Of a stretch of 64,000 nucleotides of DNA, positions 48,778 to 56,921 are shown piece by piece. Within the stretch, counting starts at the first letter, position 1; each line of letters opens with the position of its first letter. This DNA is from CAMYLY01 sp036397755 (GTDB lineage: Bacteria > Gemmatimonadota > Gemmatimonadetes > Gemmatimonadales > GWC2-71-9). Under the pieces are notes generated by a model. That model did not search any database. It saw only the letters and a list, made by a program, of their open reading frames with translations, and was not told the origin of the DNA. The stretch spans positions 62,001 to 126,000 of the forward strand of contig DASWII010000061.1 in the NCBI GenBank assembly GCA_036397755.1. The letters are read 5' to 3'. Position numbers and translations under genes: made by a program.

Positions 48778-51197
48778 TGCGGCTCCACCGCATGCGACTG
48801 CTCAACTTTCGACAACACGTCGACACCGAGATCGACTTCGGTGCTGGGTTGACTGCGATCATCGGCCCGAACGGCGCGGGCAAGTCCACGTTGCTGGAGG
48901 CGATCGGCTGGGCGCTCTACGGCAATGTGGCCGCTCGGGGCACCCGAGACTCCATTCGGTACAGCCGCGCACCGGCGCGGACGGCGGTGCGCGTCGAAGT
49001 GGATTTCGCGCTCGGCCCGCATGACTTCAGGGTCGCTCGGACGTTGTCCTCCGCGGAGCTGTATCAAGATCGGCACGCGCAGCCCATCGCCAACTCGCAC
49101 CAGGAGGTGAGCGCCCGGGTCGAACATCTGCTCGGGATGTCGCGCGAAGAGTTCTTCAGCACCTACTTCACTGGACAAAAGGAACTGGCCGTCATGGCGG
49201 CCATGAAGCCGGTGGAGCGTGGTCGGTTCTTGTCCCGCGTGCTGGGGTACGAGCAGCTGCGCGAGGCGCAGGACCGCGTGCGCCAGCGCCGGCGCGAAAT
49301 CAGCGCGGAGCTGCAGGGATTGGAAAAGGGTTTGGCGGATCCGGGGGAGCTGGAGGCAGAACGGGTGCGGGCGGCGGAGCGGGTGACCGAGGCAGAGACG
49401 GCGTTGCGTGAGGCTCGCGATCGTCACGTGGCTGCTGCCCAGGAGCTGGAGTACGAGGGGCCACGGTGGACGCAGGCCGTGCAGCAACGCGAGCGGGCAC
49501 TGTCGCTGGATGGCGAGCGACGCGTTGCGGAACGCGATGTTGGCGAGGCGCGGCGCGCGTTCGAGCGGATTGACCGCGACCTGGCTGAGGCCCTGGCCGC
49601 CCGAACCGAGTACGAGTCCCTCGCCCCGGACTTGGCAAGGGTCGAACCGCTGCGGGTTGAGCTCGAGCGTCTCGAGCGCGAGGCGAAGAACGCCGGACGC
49701 CGGCGGGCCCTGATGGGGCAGCTGAGCGAGGTTCGCGGGCAGGAGGAACAGCTGCGGGAGCGGCTGGCGCGACTGGGGAACTGTGATGCGGCGTTGGAGG
49801 GGGCGATCGCGTCTCGCGAGGCTGCCCGTACCGCGCTCAAGGCCGCTGAGCGCTTGCGGGACGACGCGCACACCGCGTGGGTTCGGGACCGGCAGGATGC
49901 GCAGACGCAGCACCTCACCCTGAGAGATCAGTATCGCGACCATCGCGAGCATCGCCACACGTTGGTGGAGGCCGGCGAGGATGGAGAGTGTCCGATTTGC
50001 AAACGGCCGCTCGGGCAGGTATTCGGGGAAGTGCTTGACACGCTCGACCGGCAGATGGAGGAGATCGAGGTTCGCGGGAAGTACTTCAAGCGTCGTCTCG
50101 ATCAACTCGAGAGCATACCCAGTGAGGTGGTGGAAGCCGAGCAGGCGGTGACCGACGCCACCGCCGGGGTCGAGGAAGCGGTGCGTGAGGTTGCGCGCCG
50201 CGAGGATCGAATACGCGAGCGGGACGCCTTACAGGCCGACCTGGAGCGGGCCGCGGCACGCGCGGTGGATCTGGGCACGGAAGTGGAACGATTGCCGGAG
50301 GCCTACGATTCGGAGCGTCACGACGTGGCCCGTGCGGAATTGCGGGCCCTCGAACCGCTGAGGCATCGTGCGGCGGCACTCGAAGGCCAAGCGGCCCGAG
50401 CCGAAGGCCTCGTGGCCGAAGCGGAGGCGGCGGAACGTACGCTGTCGGAGCGTGAGACGCGGTACCAGGAGCTGCAAAGGGTGCTCGCCGATCTCGGGTT
50501 CGACGAAGTGCGCTATGAGGCGGTACGGGTGGCCTACGAGTTGGCGGCGCGCGCGGCGCGTGAGGCCGAACTCACCGTCGCCTCCACCGCGGCGGACGCC
50601 AAGGCCGCTGGGGAGCGGCTCGCCTCGGCGGAGCAACGGCTCAAGGAGCGGGCCGCGAAGGCGGGGCGCGTGCGCGAATTGGGAGCTGCGGTGCGGCTCC
50701 ACGAGGAACTCGATCGTGCGCTCGGTGACCTGCGCAGCGCCCTCAACAGCGCTATGCGTCCGGAGCTGGCCGAGCGAGCGTCGGCGTTCCTGGACGCGCT
50801 CACCGACGGCCGGTACCCCGAGATCGAATTGGACGAGCAATACAACGTGCTGGTGGTCGAGGATGGGCGTGGCAAGCCGGTGATCTCCGGGGGAGAGGAG
50901 GATTTGGCCAACCTGGCCCTGCGGCTCGGCATCAGTCAGATGGTTGCCGATCGCGCGGGTCAGCCCCTGTCCCTGTTGGTACTCGACGAGATCTTCGGGA
51001 GTCTCGACGAGCGCCGGCAGCAAAGCGTCATCGAGCTGTTGCGGGCGCTCGCCGACCGGTTCCCGCAGGTGGTGCTCATCACCCACATCGAGGCGGTGCG
51101 CGAAGGGGTGGATCGAGTCATCCGCATCACCTTGGACGAGTCACGAGGCGCGGCCGTGGTACTGGACGAACAGGGGATAGGCGATGTGGCAGCCTGA
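48777..51197 (+). CDS. sbcC: Rad50/SbcC-family ATPase
   Basis: 806 residues. Walker A IIGPNGAGKSTLLEAIGWAL at the N-terminus; long coiled coils rich in Arg, Glu and Ala; a zinc hook C405-P-I-C408 (ECPICKRPLG) at mid-protein; ABC signature ISGGEEDLANLALRLGISQ and Walker B LLVLDEIFGSLDERRQQSV at the C-terminus. The short coiled coils and CPIC hook are nearer to archaeal and phage-type Rad50 than to E. coli SbcC (over 1000 residues). Works with the Mre11 subunit; the HerA/NurA genes just upstream complete an end-resection set. Confidence 0.95.
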   Translation: MRLHRMRLLNFRQHVDTEIDFGAGLTAIIGPNGAGKSTLLEAIGWALYGNVAARGTRDSIRYSRAPARTAVRVEVDFALGPHDFRVARTLSSAELYQDRHAQPIANSHQEVSARVEHLLGMSREEFFSTYFTGQKELAVMAAMKPVERGRFLSRVLGYEQLREAQDRVRQRRREISAELQGLEKGLADPGELEAERVRAAERVTEAETALREARDRHVAAAQELEYEGPRWTQAVQQRERALSLDGERRVAERDVGEARRAFERIDRDLAEALAARTEYESLAPDLARVEPLRVELERLEREAKNAGRRRALMGQLSEVRGQEEQLRERLARLGNCDAALEGAIASREAARTALKAAERLRDDAHTAWVRDRQDAQTQHLTLRDQYRDHREHRHTLVEAGEDGECPICKRPLGQVFGEVLDTLDRQMEEIEVRGKYFKRRLDQLESIPSEVVEAEQAVTDATAGVEEAVREVARREDRIRERDALQADLERAAARAVDLGTEVERLPEAYDSERHDVARAELRALEPLRHRAAALEGQAARAEGLVAEAEAAERTLSERETRYQELQRVLADLGFDEVRYEAVRVAYELAARAAREAELTVASTAADAKAAGERLASAEQRLKERAAKAGRVRELGAAVRLHEELDRALGDLRSALNSAMRPELAERASAFLDALTDGRYPEIELDEQYNVLVVEDGRGKPVISGGEEDLANLALRLGISQMVADRAGQPLSLLVLDEIFGSLDERRQQSVIELLRALADRFPQVVLITHIEAVREGVDRVIRITLDESRGAAVVLDEQGIGDVAA

Positions 51198-52149
51198 ACG
51201 CGTGCTTGAGGGTCCGCATCCGGCGAGCGTGGAGGACATTCCCGCGTTGAACCGTGTGTTCTCCGACGCGTTCACCGATCGCTATCGTCGCGACGGGCTG
51301 GTCGGCGTTCGCGTGCCGCAGTTGAACCCGGCTATCTGGCGCTATGCGATCGACGACGCCGGACCCGGAGCGATGGTCTGGTATGATACCGCGCGCGAAT
51401 TGGTGGCCTTCAACATCGCGCACTGTTCCGGTCGAGAGGGGTGGATGGGCCCCCTTGCGGTCCGGACTGATCGCCAGGGGGAGGGCATCGGTCGCGTGAT
51501 CGTCCAAACCGCCGTGGACTGGTTGCGGGAGCGCGGAGCGTCGACCATCGGGCTCGAAACGATGCCCCGCACGGTCGAGAACATTGGGTTCTACTCACGG
51601 CTCGGCTTCGTGCCCGGGCATCTCACGGTTACGATGACCCGCGAGGCGGGCTCGCCGCATGCCCCCGATACGTCGCATCTTGCCGACGGTGGTGCGGCGG
51701 AACGCACCCGCCGTATTACAGAGTGCCGCGCGGCGCTGCACCACGTTGCGCCGGGGTATGACTTCTCGCGCGAACTCGAGCTCACCCAGACCATCCGCGT
51801 CGGTGACACGGTGATAGTGGAACAGGCCGGCGAGGTGCGCGGGTTCGCTCTCTACCATGCCGTGCCCCTCGCGGATATCCGTTCCGGCGATGAGCTACGG
51901 GTCCTGAAGCTGTTTGCCGACGGCACAGACGCGTTCGAGTCGTTGCTCACGGGCCTGGAGTCCGCCGCAGCGCGTCACCACCTCCACCGGGTGGCGATTC
52001 GATGCCAGACCGGGTTTCAGGATGCCTACCGTGCGCTGATCGGGCGGGGGTACCGTGTTCGCTGGACCGACCTGCGCATGACGCTGGTGGACTACGCGGA
52101 ACCAGCAATCGGTGCGAGCGCCGTGGTATTTTCCAACTGGGAGATCTGA
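51184..52149 (+). CDS. GNAT-family N-acetyltransferase, tandem domains
   Basis: 321 residues; ATG 51184 overlaps the rad50 end by 14 bases. First GNAT domain (about 10-160): MGPLAVRTDRQGEGIGRVIV with the acetyl-CoA pyrophosphate loop QGEGIGR, and NIGFYSRLGFVPGHLTVTM. A second, more diverged half (about 170-310) has DTVIVEQAGEVRGFALYH and AYRALIGRGYRVRWTDLRM. Substrate unknown; two-domain GNATs of this type are found near many systems. It ends the plus-strand run, abutting the convergent small gene without a gap. Confidence 0.85.
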   Translation: MWQPERVLEGPHPASVEDIPALNRVFSDAFTDRYRRDGLVGVRVPQLNPAIWRYAIDDAGPGAMVWYDTARELVAFNIAHCSGREGWMGPLAVRTDRQGEGIGRVIVQTAVDWLRERGASTIGLETMPRTVENIGFYSRLGFVPGHLTVTMTREAGSPHAPDTSHLADGGAAERTRRITECRAALHHVAPGYDFSRELELTQTIRVGDTVIVEQAGEVRGFALYHAVPLADIRSGDELRVLKLFADGTDAFESLLTGLESAAARHHLHRVAIRCQTGFQDAYRALIGRGYRVRWTDLRMTLVDYAEPAIGASAVVFSNWEI

Positions 52150-52314
52150 CTACTCCTTGCGGCGCAGCGGGTCGGCGTCCACGATCGCCTTGGCCGCGAG
52201 GAGGACCGATGCGGCCAGGAGGACATGGATCCAGCCGCTCGCGATGGCGAGCCCGAAGGCGAGGCCAATCCAGAAGACGAAGGCGACAACAGCAAGCGCG
52301 GCGGACCATGACAT
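52150..52314 (-). CDS. Small membrane protein, lmo0937-like
   Basis: 54 residues from ATG 52314; a longer start would add a basic, non-hydrophobic N-terminus. Two membrane segments, ALAVVAFVFWIGLAFGLA and GWIHVLLAASVLLAAKAIV, ending in DADPLRRKE. The short two-helix layout with GxIHxLL matches lmo0937-family (DUF5670-like) envelope-stress proteins. Function not known. Its stop codon directly follows that of the GNAT gene on the other strand. Confidence 0.55.
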   Translation of the reverse strand: MSWSAALAVVAFVFWIGLAFGLAIASGWIHVLLAASVLLAAKAIVDADPLRRKE

Positions 52315-52345
52315 GGATCGGTTCCTCGAGTTACGAGTGACTTGC

Positions 52346-52374
52346 TTGACGCTGCATTGTTCGCGCGTCATATT
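52346..52374 (+). promoter_or_regulatory. Promoter upstream of the 6S-like RNA candidate
   Basis: TTGACG (52346-52351, 5 of 6), a 17-base spacer, and CATATT (52369-52374, 4 of 6). A start site 7 bases after the -10 falls at about 52381, four bases before the stem of the inverted repeat begins. This is the best-placed promoter in the 355-base gap before folE. Confidence 0.55.
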
Positions 52375-52380
52375 CGCGCC

Positions 52381-52547
52381 AATTCGCGGGGGCGAAGAGC
52401 AACATTATTGAGCCAACAAGTCCGGCAGCGTACTCGCGTGCAGCGGCTCAGGTCAGGCCCCCTGTGTGGGGGAAGGCCGCGGCCGCAGCTCGAGCACGGT
52501 ACCTTTGGAGTCGGGCTTCAATAATCCTCTTCGCTCCCGCGTTTCTT
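52381..52547 (+). ncRNA. Rod-shaped structured RNA, 6S-like candidate
   Basis: The ends pair perfectly: 52385-52399 with 52527-52541 (15 bp, one G-U). After a small internal loop 52404-52414 pairs with 52514-52525 (11 bp, one bulge). A central bubble of 15 nt (52415-52429) and 11 nt (52503-52513) follows, then GTAC/GTAC, GTGC/GCAC, GCGGC/GCCGC helices and an apical hairpin CCCCC-TGTGT-GGGGG. The 3' arm is followed by TTTCTTG, a modest terminator. A long closing stem, an open central bubble and an apical stem in about 165 nt is the layout of 6S RNA, which binds sigma70 RNA polymerase. No gene is seen on the plus strand here. I infer 6S by shape, not by sequence identity. Confidence 0.5.
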
Positions 52548-52669
52548 GCCTCGCGGTACGAACACGCCCGCGAAGATACTGAGGGCGGCGAACCCCAACA
52601 ACCGCAGTCGGAAACCGTCAGGGCCGGCCTGTTGGTCCGGTCCGGGGCGTCAGCTGCGTGGAGGTGTGT

Positions 52670-53248
52670 GTGACGGATATGACCCAAAATGCGCTCGAGG
52701 ATCTCGTACGCAGCGAACTTGCCCTGCTCGGTGAGGATCCCAAGCGTGAGGGGCTCCTGCACACGCCGCGTCGGGTCGCGACCAGCCTGCGCTGGTTGAC
52801 GTCGGGGTACCAGGATTCTCCCGAGGACGTCGTACGCGCTGCGGTATTCGCCGGAGCGCACGATTCGATGGTTCTCGTGCGCGACATCGAGCTCTATTCC
52901 CTGTGCGAGCACCACATGCTGCCGTTCTTTGGCAAGGCGCACGTGGCGTACCTGCCGCAGGGCAAGATCATCGGACTCTCCAAGATTCCCCGGTTGGTCG
53001 ATGTGTTCGCCCGGCGCCTGCAGGTGCAGGAGCGACTCACCGATCAGGTGGCCGACGCGCTCATGGATGCATTGGCTCCGCTGGGGGTAGGAGTCGTCAT
53101 CGAGGCCTACCACCTGTGCATGATGATGCGCGGCGTGCAGAAACAGCATTCCAAGACCGTCACAAGCGCGCTGCGCGGAAGCTTCCTCGAGGGCGCCACG
53201 CGCGACGAGTTTCTGCGGCTTGCACACGGCGGATCGTGGATGGACTGA
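52670..53248 (+). CDS. folE: GTP cyclohydrolase I
   Basis: 192 residues from GTG 52670, chosen because GGAGG (52660-52664) lies five bases upstream; GTG 52658/52664 and ATG 52679 are other options. Makes dihydroneopterin triphosphate from GTP for folate and other pteridines. Seen: DPKREGLLHTPRRVA, YSLCEHHMLPFFGKAHVAYL (zinc Cys and His), GLSKIPRLVDVFARRLQVQE, and HLCMMMRGVQKQHS with the second zinc cysteine. The upstream RNA candidate does not overlap it. Confidence 0.96.
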   Translation: MTDMTQNALEDLVRSELALLGEDPKREGLLHTPRRVATSLRWLTSGYQDSPEDVVRAAVFAGAHDSMVLVRDIELYSLCEHHMLPFFGKAHVAYLPQGKIIGLSKIPRLVDVFARRLQVQERLTDQVADALMDALAPLGVGVVIEAYHLCMMMRGVQKQHSKTVTSALRGSFLEGATRDEFLRLAHGGSWMD

Positions 53249-53254
53249 GGACCC

Positions 53255-53884
53255 GTGTTCATCGAGGTAGCGGAGTTGCTCCGGTGCCCGGCCGGGCACC
53301 CCGCCACGCACCACTGCGTACTGCTCCCGACCCGGATCGAGGCGCGTGTCGTGTGGGAGGGCATGATCGGGTGTCCGGTGTGTGAGACCGAGTATCCGAT
53401 CGTCGACGGGGTGGTCATGTTCGGTCCGGCGCCGGCGCCGGCGGTGACGCCTAGCGCCCTTCCCGACCCCGAGGCGCTTCACGCCTTCCTTGGGCTCACG
53501 ACGCCCGGCGGGGTCGTGGTACTGCTCGGCGCCGTCGCTGAGGCTGCTCCCGCGCTGGGCGCGCGACTGGACGGTGTCCATATCATCACACTCAACGGAC
53601 CGGCGTCCGTTGCTGGCGCGAGCGGAGTCACTCGACTGGTATCCGGCGGTGGGATCCCCCTCCGTGATGGAGTCGCGCGCGCGGTGGTCGCGGACGCCAC
53701 CCATGCGGCGTCGGTGTGGACGGTGGATGCCGTACGGGTCGCACAGAGTGGGGCACGCGTAGTGGTGCTGGCGACGCAGCCCACGGTCCCCGACTGTGAT
53801 GAACTGGCGTCGGCGGCGGGCGTGTGGGTTGGAACGCGGCGCCCCCCTCGCAGCCAGATTGTCCCGCTGCGTCAGTCTTCGTAG
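53255..53884 (+). CDS. Trm112-like N-terminus fused to a Rossmann-like domain
   Basis: 209 residues starting GTG 53255, six bases after folE. The first ~55 residues form a zinc-ribbon/Trm112-like unit: LLRCPAGHPATHHCVLLP and GMIGCPVCETEYPIVDGVVMF, where the IxDGVxxF ending is characteristic. The rest resembles a degenerate methyltransferase (GGVVVLLGAVAEAAPALGA, IITLNGPAS, IPLRDGVARAVVAD) but lacks a good SAM-binding GxGxG. Its role is unknown. The 3' end overlaps the convergent acyl-CoA synthetase gene by 13 bases. Confidence 0.7.
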   Translation: MFIEVAELLRCPAGHPATHHCVLLPTRIEARVVWEGMIGCPVCETEYPIVDGVVMFGPAPAPAVTPSALPDPEALHAFLGLTTPGGVVVLLGAVAEAAPALGARLDGVHIITLNGPASVAGASGVTRLVSGGGIPLRDGVARAVVADATHAASVWTVDAVRVAQSGARVVVLATQPTVPDCDELASAAGVWVGTRRPPRSQIVPLRQSS

Positions 53885-55671
53885 AGCGCGTCGATGCGGT
53901 CACGGTAGTGCTCCTCGACGACCCGGCGCTTCACCGAGAGCTTCGGCGTCAATTCGCCGCTCTCGACCGTGAAATCGCGATCCACCACCAGCAGTTTCTT
54001 GGGCATTTCGTAGTTCGCGAGCCCGCGAAGAGTGCCCATCACCTCGGTTTCGATCTTCGCGACGACATCCGCCTGTTGTAGGAACCCCTCGTCGTCGACA
54101 CCGAGCAGTCGGCGTGCCTCGGCCCAGGCGGCGAGGGCCTCCCGGTTGGGAACCACCAGCATCACCGGGAACTTCCTTCGGTCGCCGAGCATGACCGCGT
54201 TCACGACGAACTTGTTCGACTTCACGAGGTTCTCGATCGGCTGCGGGGCGATGTTCTTGCCGCCGGCGGTGACGATGATGTCCTTCTTGCGATCGGTAAT
54301 CGTCAGAAACCCGTCGTCGAGCGTTCCCACGTCTCCGGTGCGGAACCACCCCTCGTCATCGATGGCCTCCCGCGTGGCGTCGGGACGGTTCAGATATCCT
54401 CGCATCACGTTGGGGCCGCGGACCAAGATTTCGCCGTCCTCCGCGATGCGGACCTCGACGCCGGGGACCGGCCGTCCGACCGAGCCGATGCGCAGGTCGT
54501 TCAGGGTGTTCACCGCGATGAGCGGCGAGGTCTCGGTCAGTCCATACCCCTCAAGAACGGGCATGCCCGCGGCGAAGAAGAACTTGGCGATCTCGGGATT
54601 GAGCGCCGCGCCTCCCGAGATGAAGTAACGGATCCGTCCCCCAGTCCGCTGCCGGAGCTTGCCGAACACCAGCCGGTCGGCGATGGCCTTCCGTGCCGCC
54701 AGCCCCTTGGGGATCCGCGCGCCACCCAGGACGAGCGCGCTCCATGCCTCACCCTGGCGGCGGGCCCAGAAGAAGATCCGGCGCTTGAGCGCCCCACCGG
54801 ACGTCGCGTTGTCGAGCACGCGGGCGTAAATCTTCTCGAACAGGCGCGGAACCGCGAGCACGAGTGTGGGCCTGACCTCGCGTAGATTCGCCGCCAGCTG
54901 CTCGATGCCTTCGGCGTAATTGATGGTGGCGCCGCCATGGAACATCGTATAATGGCCCGCCATGCGCTCGAAGCTGTGTGACAGCGGAAGCACGGACAGG
55001 CAAGCGTCATCCGGGCCGATGGCGTGGACCCGAAGGGCGCCCACGACGTTGGACGTGAAGTTGCCGTGGGTGAGCATGACGCCCTTGGGCGGACCGGTCG
55101 TCCCCGACGTGTAAATCAGGGTCGCCAGGTCACCGGGTTCAACACGGAGGGCGTCCTCGCGATACGACGGGTAGTCGCTCTCCACCGCTTCACCCTGTCG
55201 TAAGAGCTCCCGAAAACTCCGCAACCCCTCTGCCACCATGGACTCGCGGGGATCGAACACGATGACGTGCTTGAGCTGCGACAACGTGTCACGGATCGCC
55301 GCGATCTTGTCCAGCTGTTCTGCATCGTCGACGAAGATCGCCTTCGCCTCCGAATCCTTCAGCAGGTATTGGATGTGGGACGCTGGCAACGTGGGATAGA
55401 CCGGGACGTCGGCGCATGCGATCGTGAGGCACGCGAAATCGGCGATAGCCCATTCCGGGCGATTGTGCGAGAGAATGGCGACCCGATCTCCTGGTGCGAT
55501 GCCCAACGCCCGCAGTCCGAGTGCCGCGTGCTTGACCTGTCGCGCGAGTGCTTGATGGGTGACGTCACGCCACGTGCCGTCCACCTTGTGCCGTACGGCG
55601 GCGCGTTTGGTCCCGTACCGCTCGACCGCGTGGAAGAACAACTGGTTCAGCGTCTCAGGCGTTTTCACCAC
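53872..55671 (-). CDS. Long-chain acyl-CoA synthetase (AMP-forming)
   Basis: 599 residues, the FadD15-like length. AMP-binding motifs: IYTSGTTGPPKGVMLTHGN, GYGLTETSPLIAVN, and WFRTGDVGTLDDGFLTITDR followed by KKDIIVTAGGKNIAPQPIEN with the adenylation lysine region; C-terminal LTPKLSVKRRVVEEHY. It activates fatty acids to acyl-CoA at the inner face of the membrane. Downstream of the TPR and Ig-like genes with only five bases between, so it is likely in one operon with them. Confidence 0.94.
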   Translation of the reverse strand: MVKTPETLNQLFFHAVERYGTKRAAVRHKVDGTWRDVTHQALARQVKHAALGLRALGIAPGDRVAILSHNRPEWAIADFACLTIACADVPVYPTLPASHIQYLLKDSEAKAIFVDDAEQLDKIAAIRDTLSQLKHVIVFDPRESMVAEGLRSFRELLRQGEAVESDYPSYREDALRVEPGDLATLIYTSGTTGPPKGVMLTHGNFTSNVVGALRVHAIGPDDACLSVLPLSHSFERMAGHYTMFHGGATINYAEGIEQLAANLREVRPTLVLAVPRLFEKIYARVLDNATSGGALKRRIFFWARRQGEAWSALVLGGARIPKGLAARKAIADRLVFGKLRQRTGGRIRYFISGGAALNPEIAKFFFAAGMPVLEGYGLTETSPLIAVNTLNDLRIGSVGRPVPGVEVRIAEDGEILVRGPNVMRGYLNRPDATREAIDDEGWFRTGDVGTLDDGFLTITDRKKDIIVTAGGKNIAPQPIENLVKSNKFVVNAVMLGDRRKFPVMLVVPNREALAAWAEARRLLGVDDEGFLQQADVVAKIETEVMGTLRGLANYEMPKKLLVVDRDFTVESGELTPKLSVKRRVVEEHYRDRIDALYED

Positions 55672-55676
55672 GGCGG

Positions 55677-56393
55677 CTACTCCTGCTCGAAGTACACCAC
55701 GAAGCGAACCGGGGAACCGGCGACCGTATCTCCCGTCGCCGTCAACGCGATCGCTCGCACCACCGCGCTGTCCACAGCGGTGTTCCGGCGCAGCAAGGTC
55801 GCCGCCGCGGTCCCACTGGCGTCGGACCGAGACAGCACCGTTCCCGGCTCGTCGCTGGGAACCGAATCGCGCGGTGCGAGCGCGAGATCACCGGCGGCGG
55901 CCGGCTCGAAGATCGCGAACCGCACGACCTTGCCGGCCAGGGGTACGCTATCGCCCGGAGACGACGTGAGGTCGACGACCCGGACCGTGAGCGGTGCCGA
56001 CGTCGTGTCGCCGGTCGCCACCGTGAAACGCAACGAATCGCCAGGCAAGAGGAGATCGGGGCGGCCCGTCACCACGACCGTGACCGCCGCCTGCAGCTTC
56101 TCGATCTTGGCGATGACCTTGCCCTGGCCTGGCGCGAGCGCCGTCACGACCCCCGAGGAGTCGATGGTGAACGTCGTGGCGCCGCTGTCCACGTCGATCC
56201 GTTCCCACACGATGACCGCCTCCGGAAGGGTGTCGCCCGAGGCGCTCACGGCGCGGGCACGGAGCTGGCGTGCCTCGCCCACTTCGATGGAGACCGTTTT
56301 TCCGTCGACGAGGTCGAGCGCGGCGATCCGGCCGAGGTCGAATAAGCCGGCGCAGGCCACGGTGCTTGCCGCCGCAACGATGAGTCGCTTCAG
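55677..56393 (-). CDS. Ig-like (Big2-type) exported protein, possible CTG start
   Basis: 238 residues. No ATG, GTG or TTG gives a good signal peptide in this frame; the CTG at 56393 overlaps the TPR stop as CTGA, copying the ATGA/GTGA junctions used elsewhere here, and yields LKRLIVAAASTVACAG, a signal with a weak lipobox. The body holds a Big2-like unit (VEVGEARQLRARAVSASGDT, VVTALAPGQGKVIAKIE) followed by further Ig-like strands (PLTVRVVDLTSSPGDSVPLA, SDASGTAAATLLRR). An exported adhesion- or envelope-type protein; exact start uncertain. Confidence 0.7.
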   Translation of the reverse strand: MKRLIVAAASTVACAGLFDLGRIAALDLVDGKTVSIEVGEARQLRARAVSASGDTLPEAVIVWERIDVDSGATTFTIDSSGVVTALAPGQGKVIAKIEKLQAAVTVVVTGRPDLLLPGDSLRFTVATGDTTSAPLTVRVVDLTSSPGDSVPLAGKVVRFAIFEPAAAGDLALAPRDSVPSDEPGTVLSRSDASGTAAATLLRRNTAVDSAVVRAIALTATGDTVAGSPVRFVVYFEQE

Positions 56394-56830
56394 GGCGTTG
56401 CGGTCCCACGCTCGCCGGTGAGTTCGGCCAGCGCGCTGCGTGCGTGTTCGGTCCATTGCTCGGCGTCGGGGCCCCGTGGAGCACGCTCGAGGAACGCCCG
56501 AAGGTGCGTTGCGGCGGTATCGCTCTCACCCCGCCTGATCAGCAAGAAGGCCAACCCGTAGTGCGCCCCGGCGAGGTCCGGGTCCAGCTCCAGAGCCCGG
56601 CGGTAATGCCGGATGGCGTCTTCATGCTGATTGGTCTTGGTGAAGGCGATCGCCATGTTCTGAAGCACCCGGGGACTGGCTGGCTGATCCCGCAGCGCGA
56701 GCCGGTAGGACGTCAACGCGGCCTCGTAGTCGCCCTGCCGTTCCAGCGCGAGCGCCTCGTTGAGATAATCGAGGCGCTGTGGCTGGAGCACGGGCTCGCG
56801 GCGTCCGAAAAGGCGTTTCCAGAACCCCAT
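56390..56830 (-). CDS. TPR protein
   Basis: 146 residues. After a basic N-terminus (MGFWKRLFGRRE) come about three TPR units: YLNEALALERQGDYEAALTS, VLQNMAIAFTKTNQHEDAIR, and AHYGLAFLLIRRGESDTAAT. No signal peptide, so probably cytoplasmic or membrane-peripheral. A scaffold for protein contacts; partner unknown. First gene of the TPR/Ig-like/acyl-CoA-synthetase operon. Confidence 0.85.
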   Translation of the reverse strand: MGFWKRLFGRREPVLQPQRLDYLNEALALERQGDYEAALTSYRLALRDQPASPRVLQNMAIAFTKTNQHEDAIRHYRRALELDPDLAGAHYGLAFLLIRRGESDTAATHLRAFLERAPRGPDAEQWTEHARSALAELTGERGTATP

Positions 56831-56921
56831 TCAGCCGTCAAGATAACGGCCTCTCGGTCCGGAGCCTAGCCAGAGCCCGCCGCGGTTGTTCGGCGGGCGC
56901 CCGCACGGTATATCTGCTGCT

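Noticed and set aside
52518..52601. A possible 27-residue minus-strand membrane peptide (LLGFAALSIFAGVFVPRGK and so on, ending SEEDY).
   Set aside because: Only TTG or CTG starts, no ribosome-binding site, and it overlaps the 3' arm of the structured RNA candidate. The hydrophobic pattern is suggestive but too short to call.
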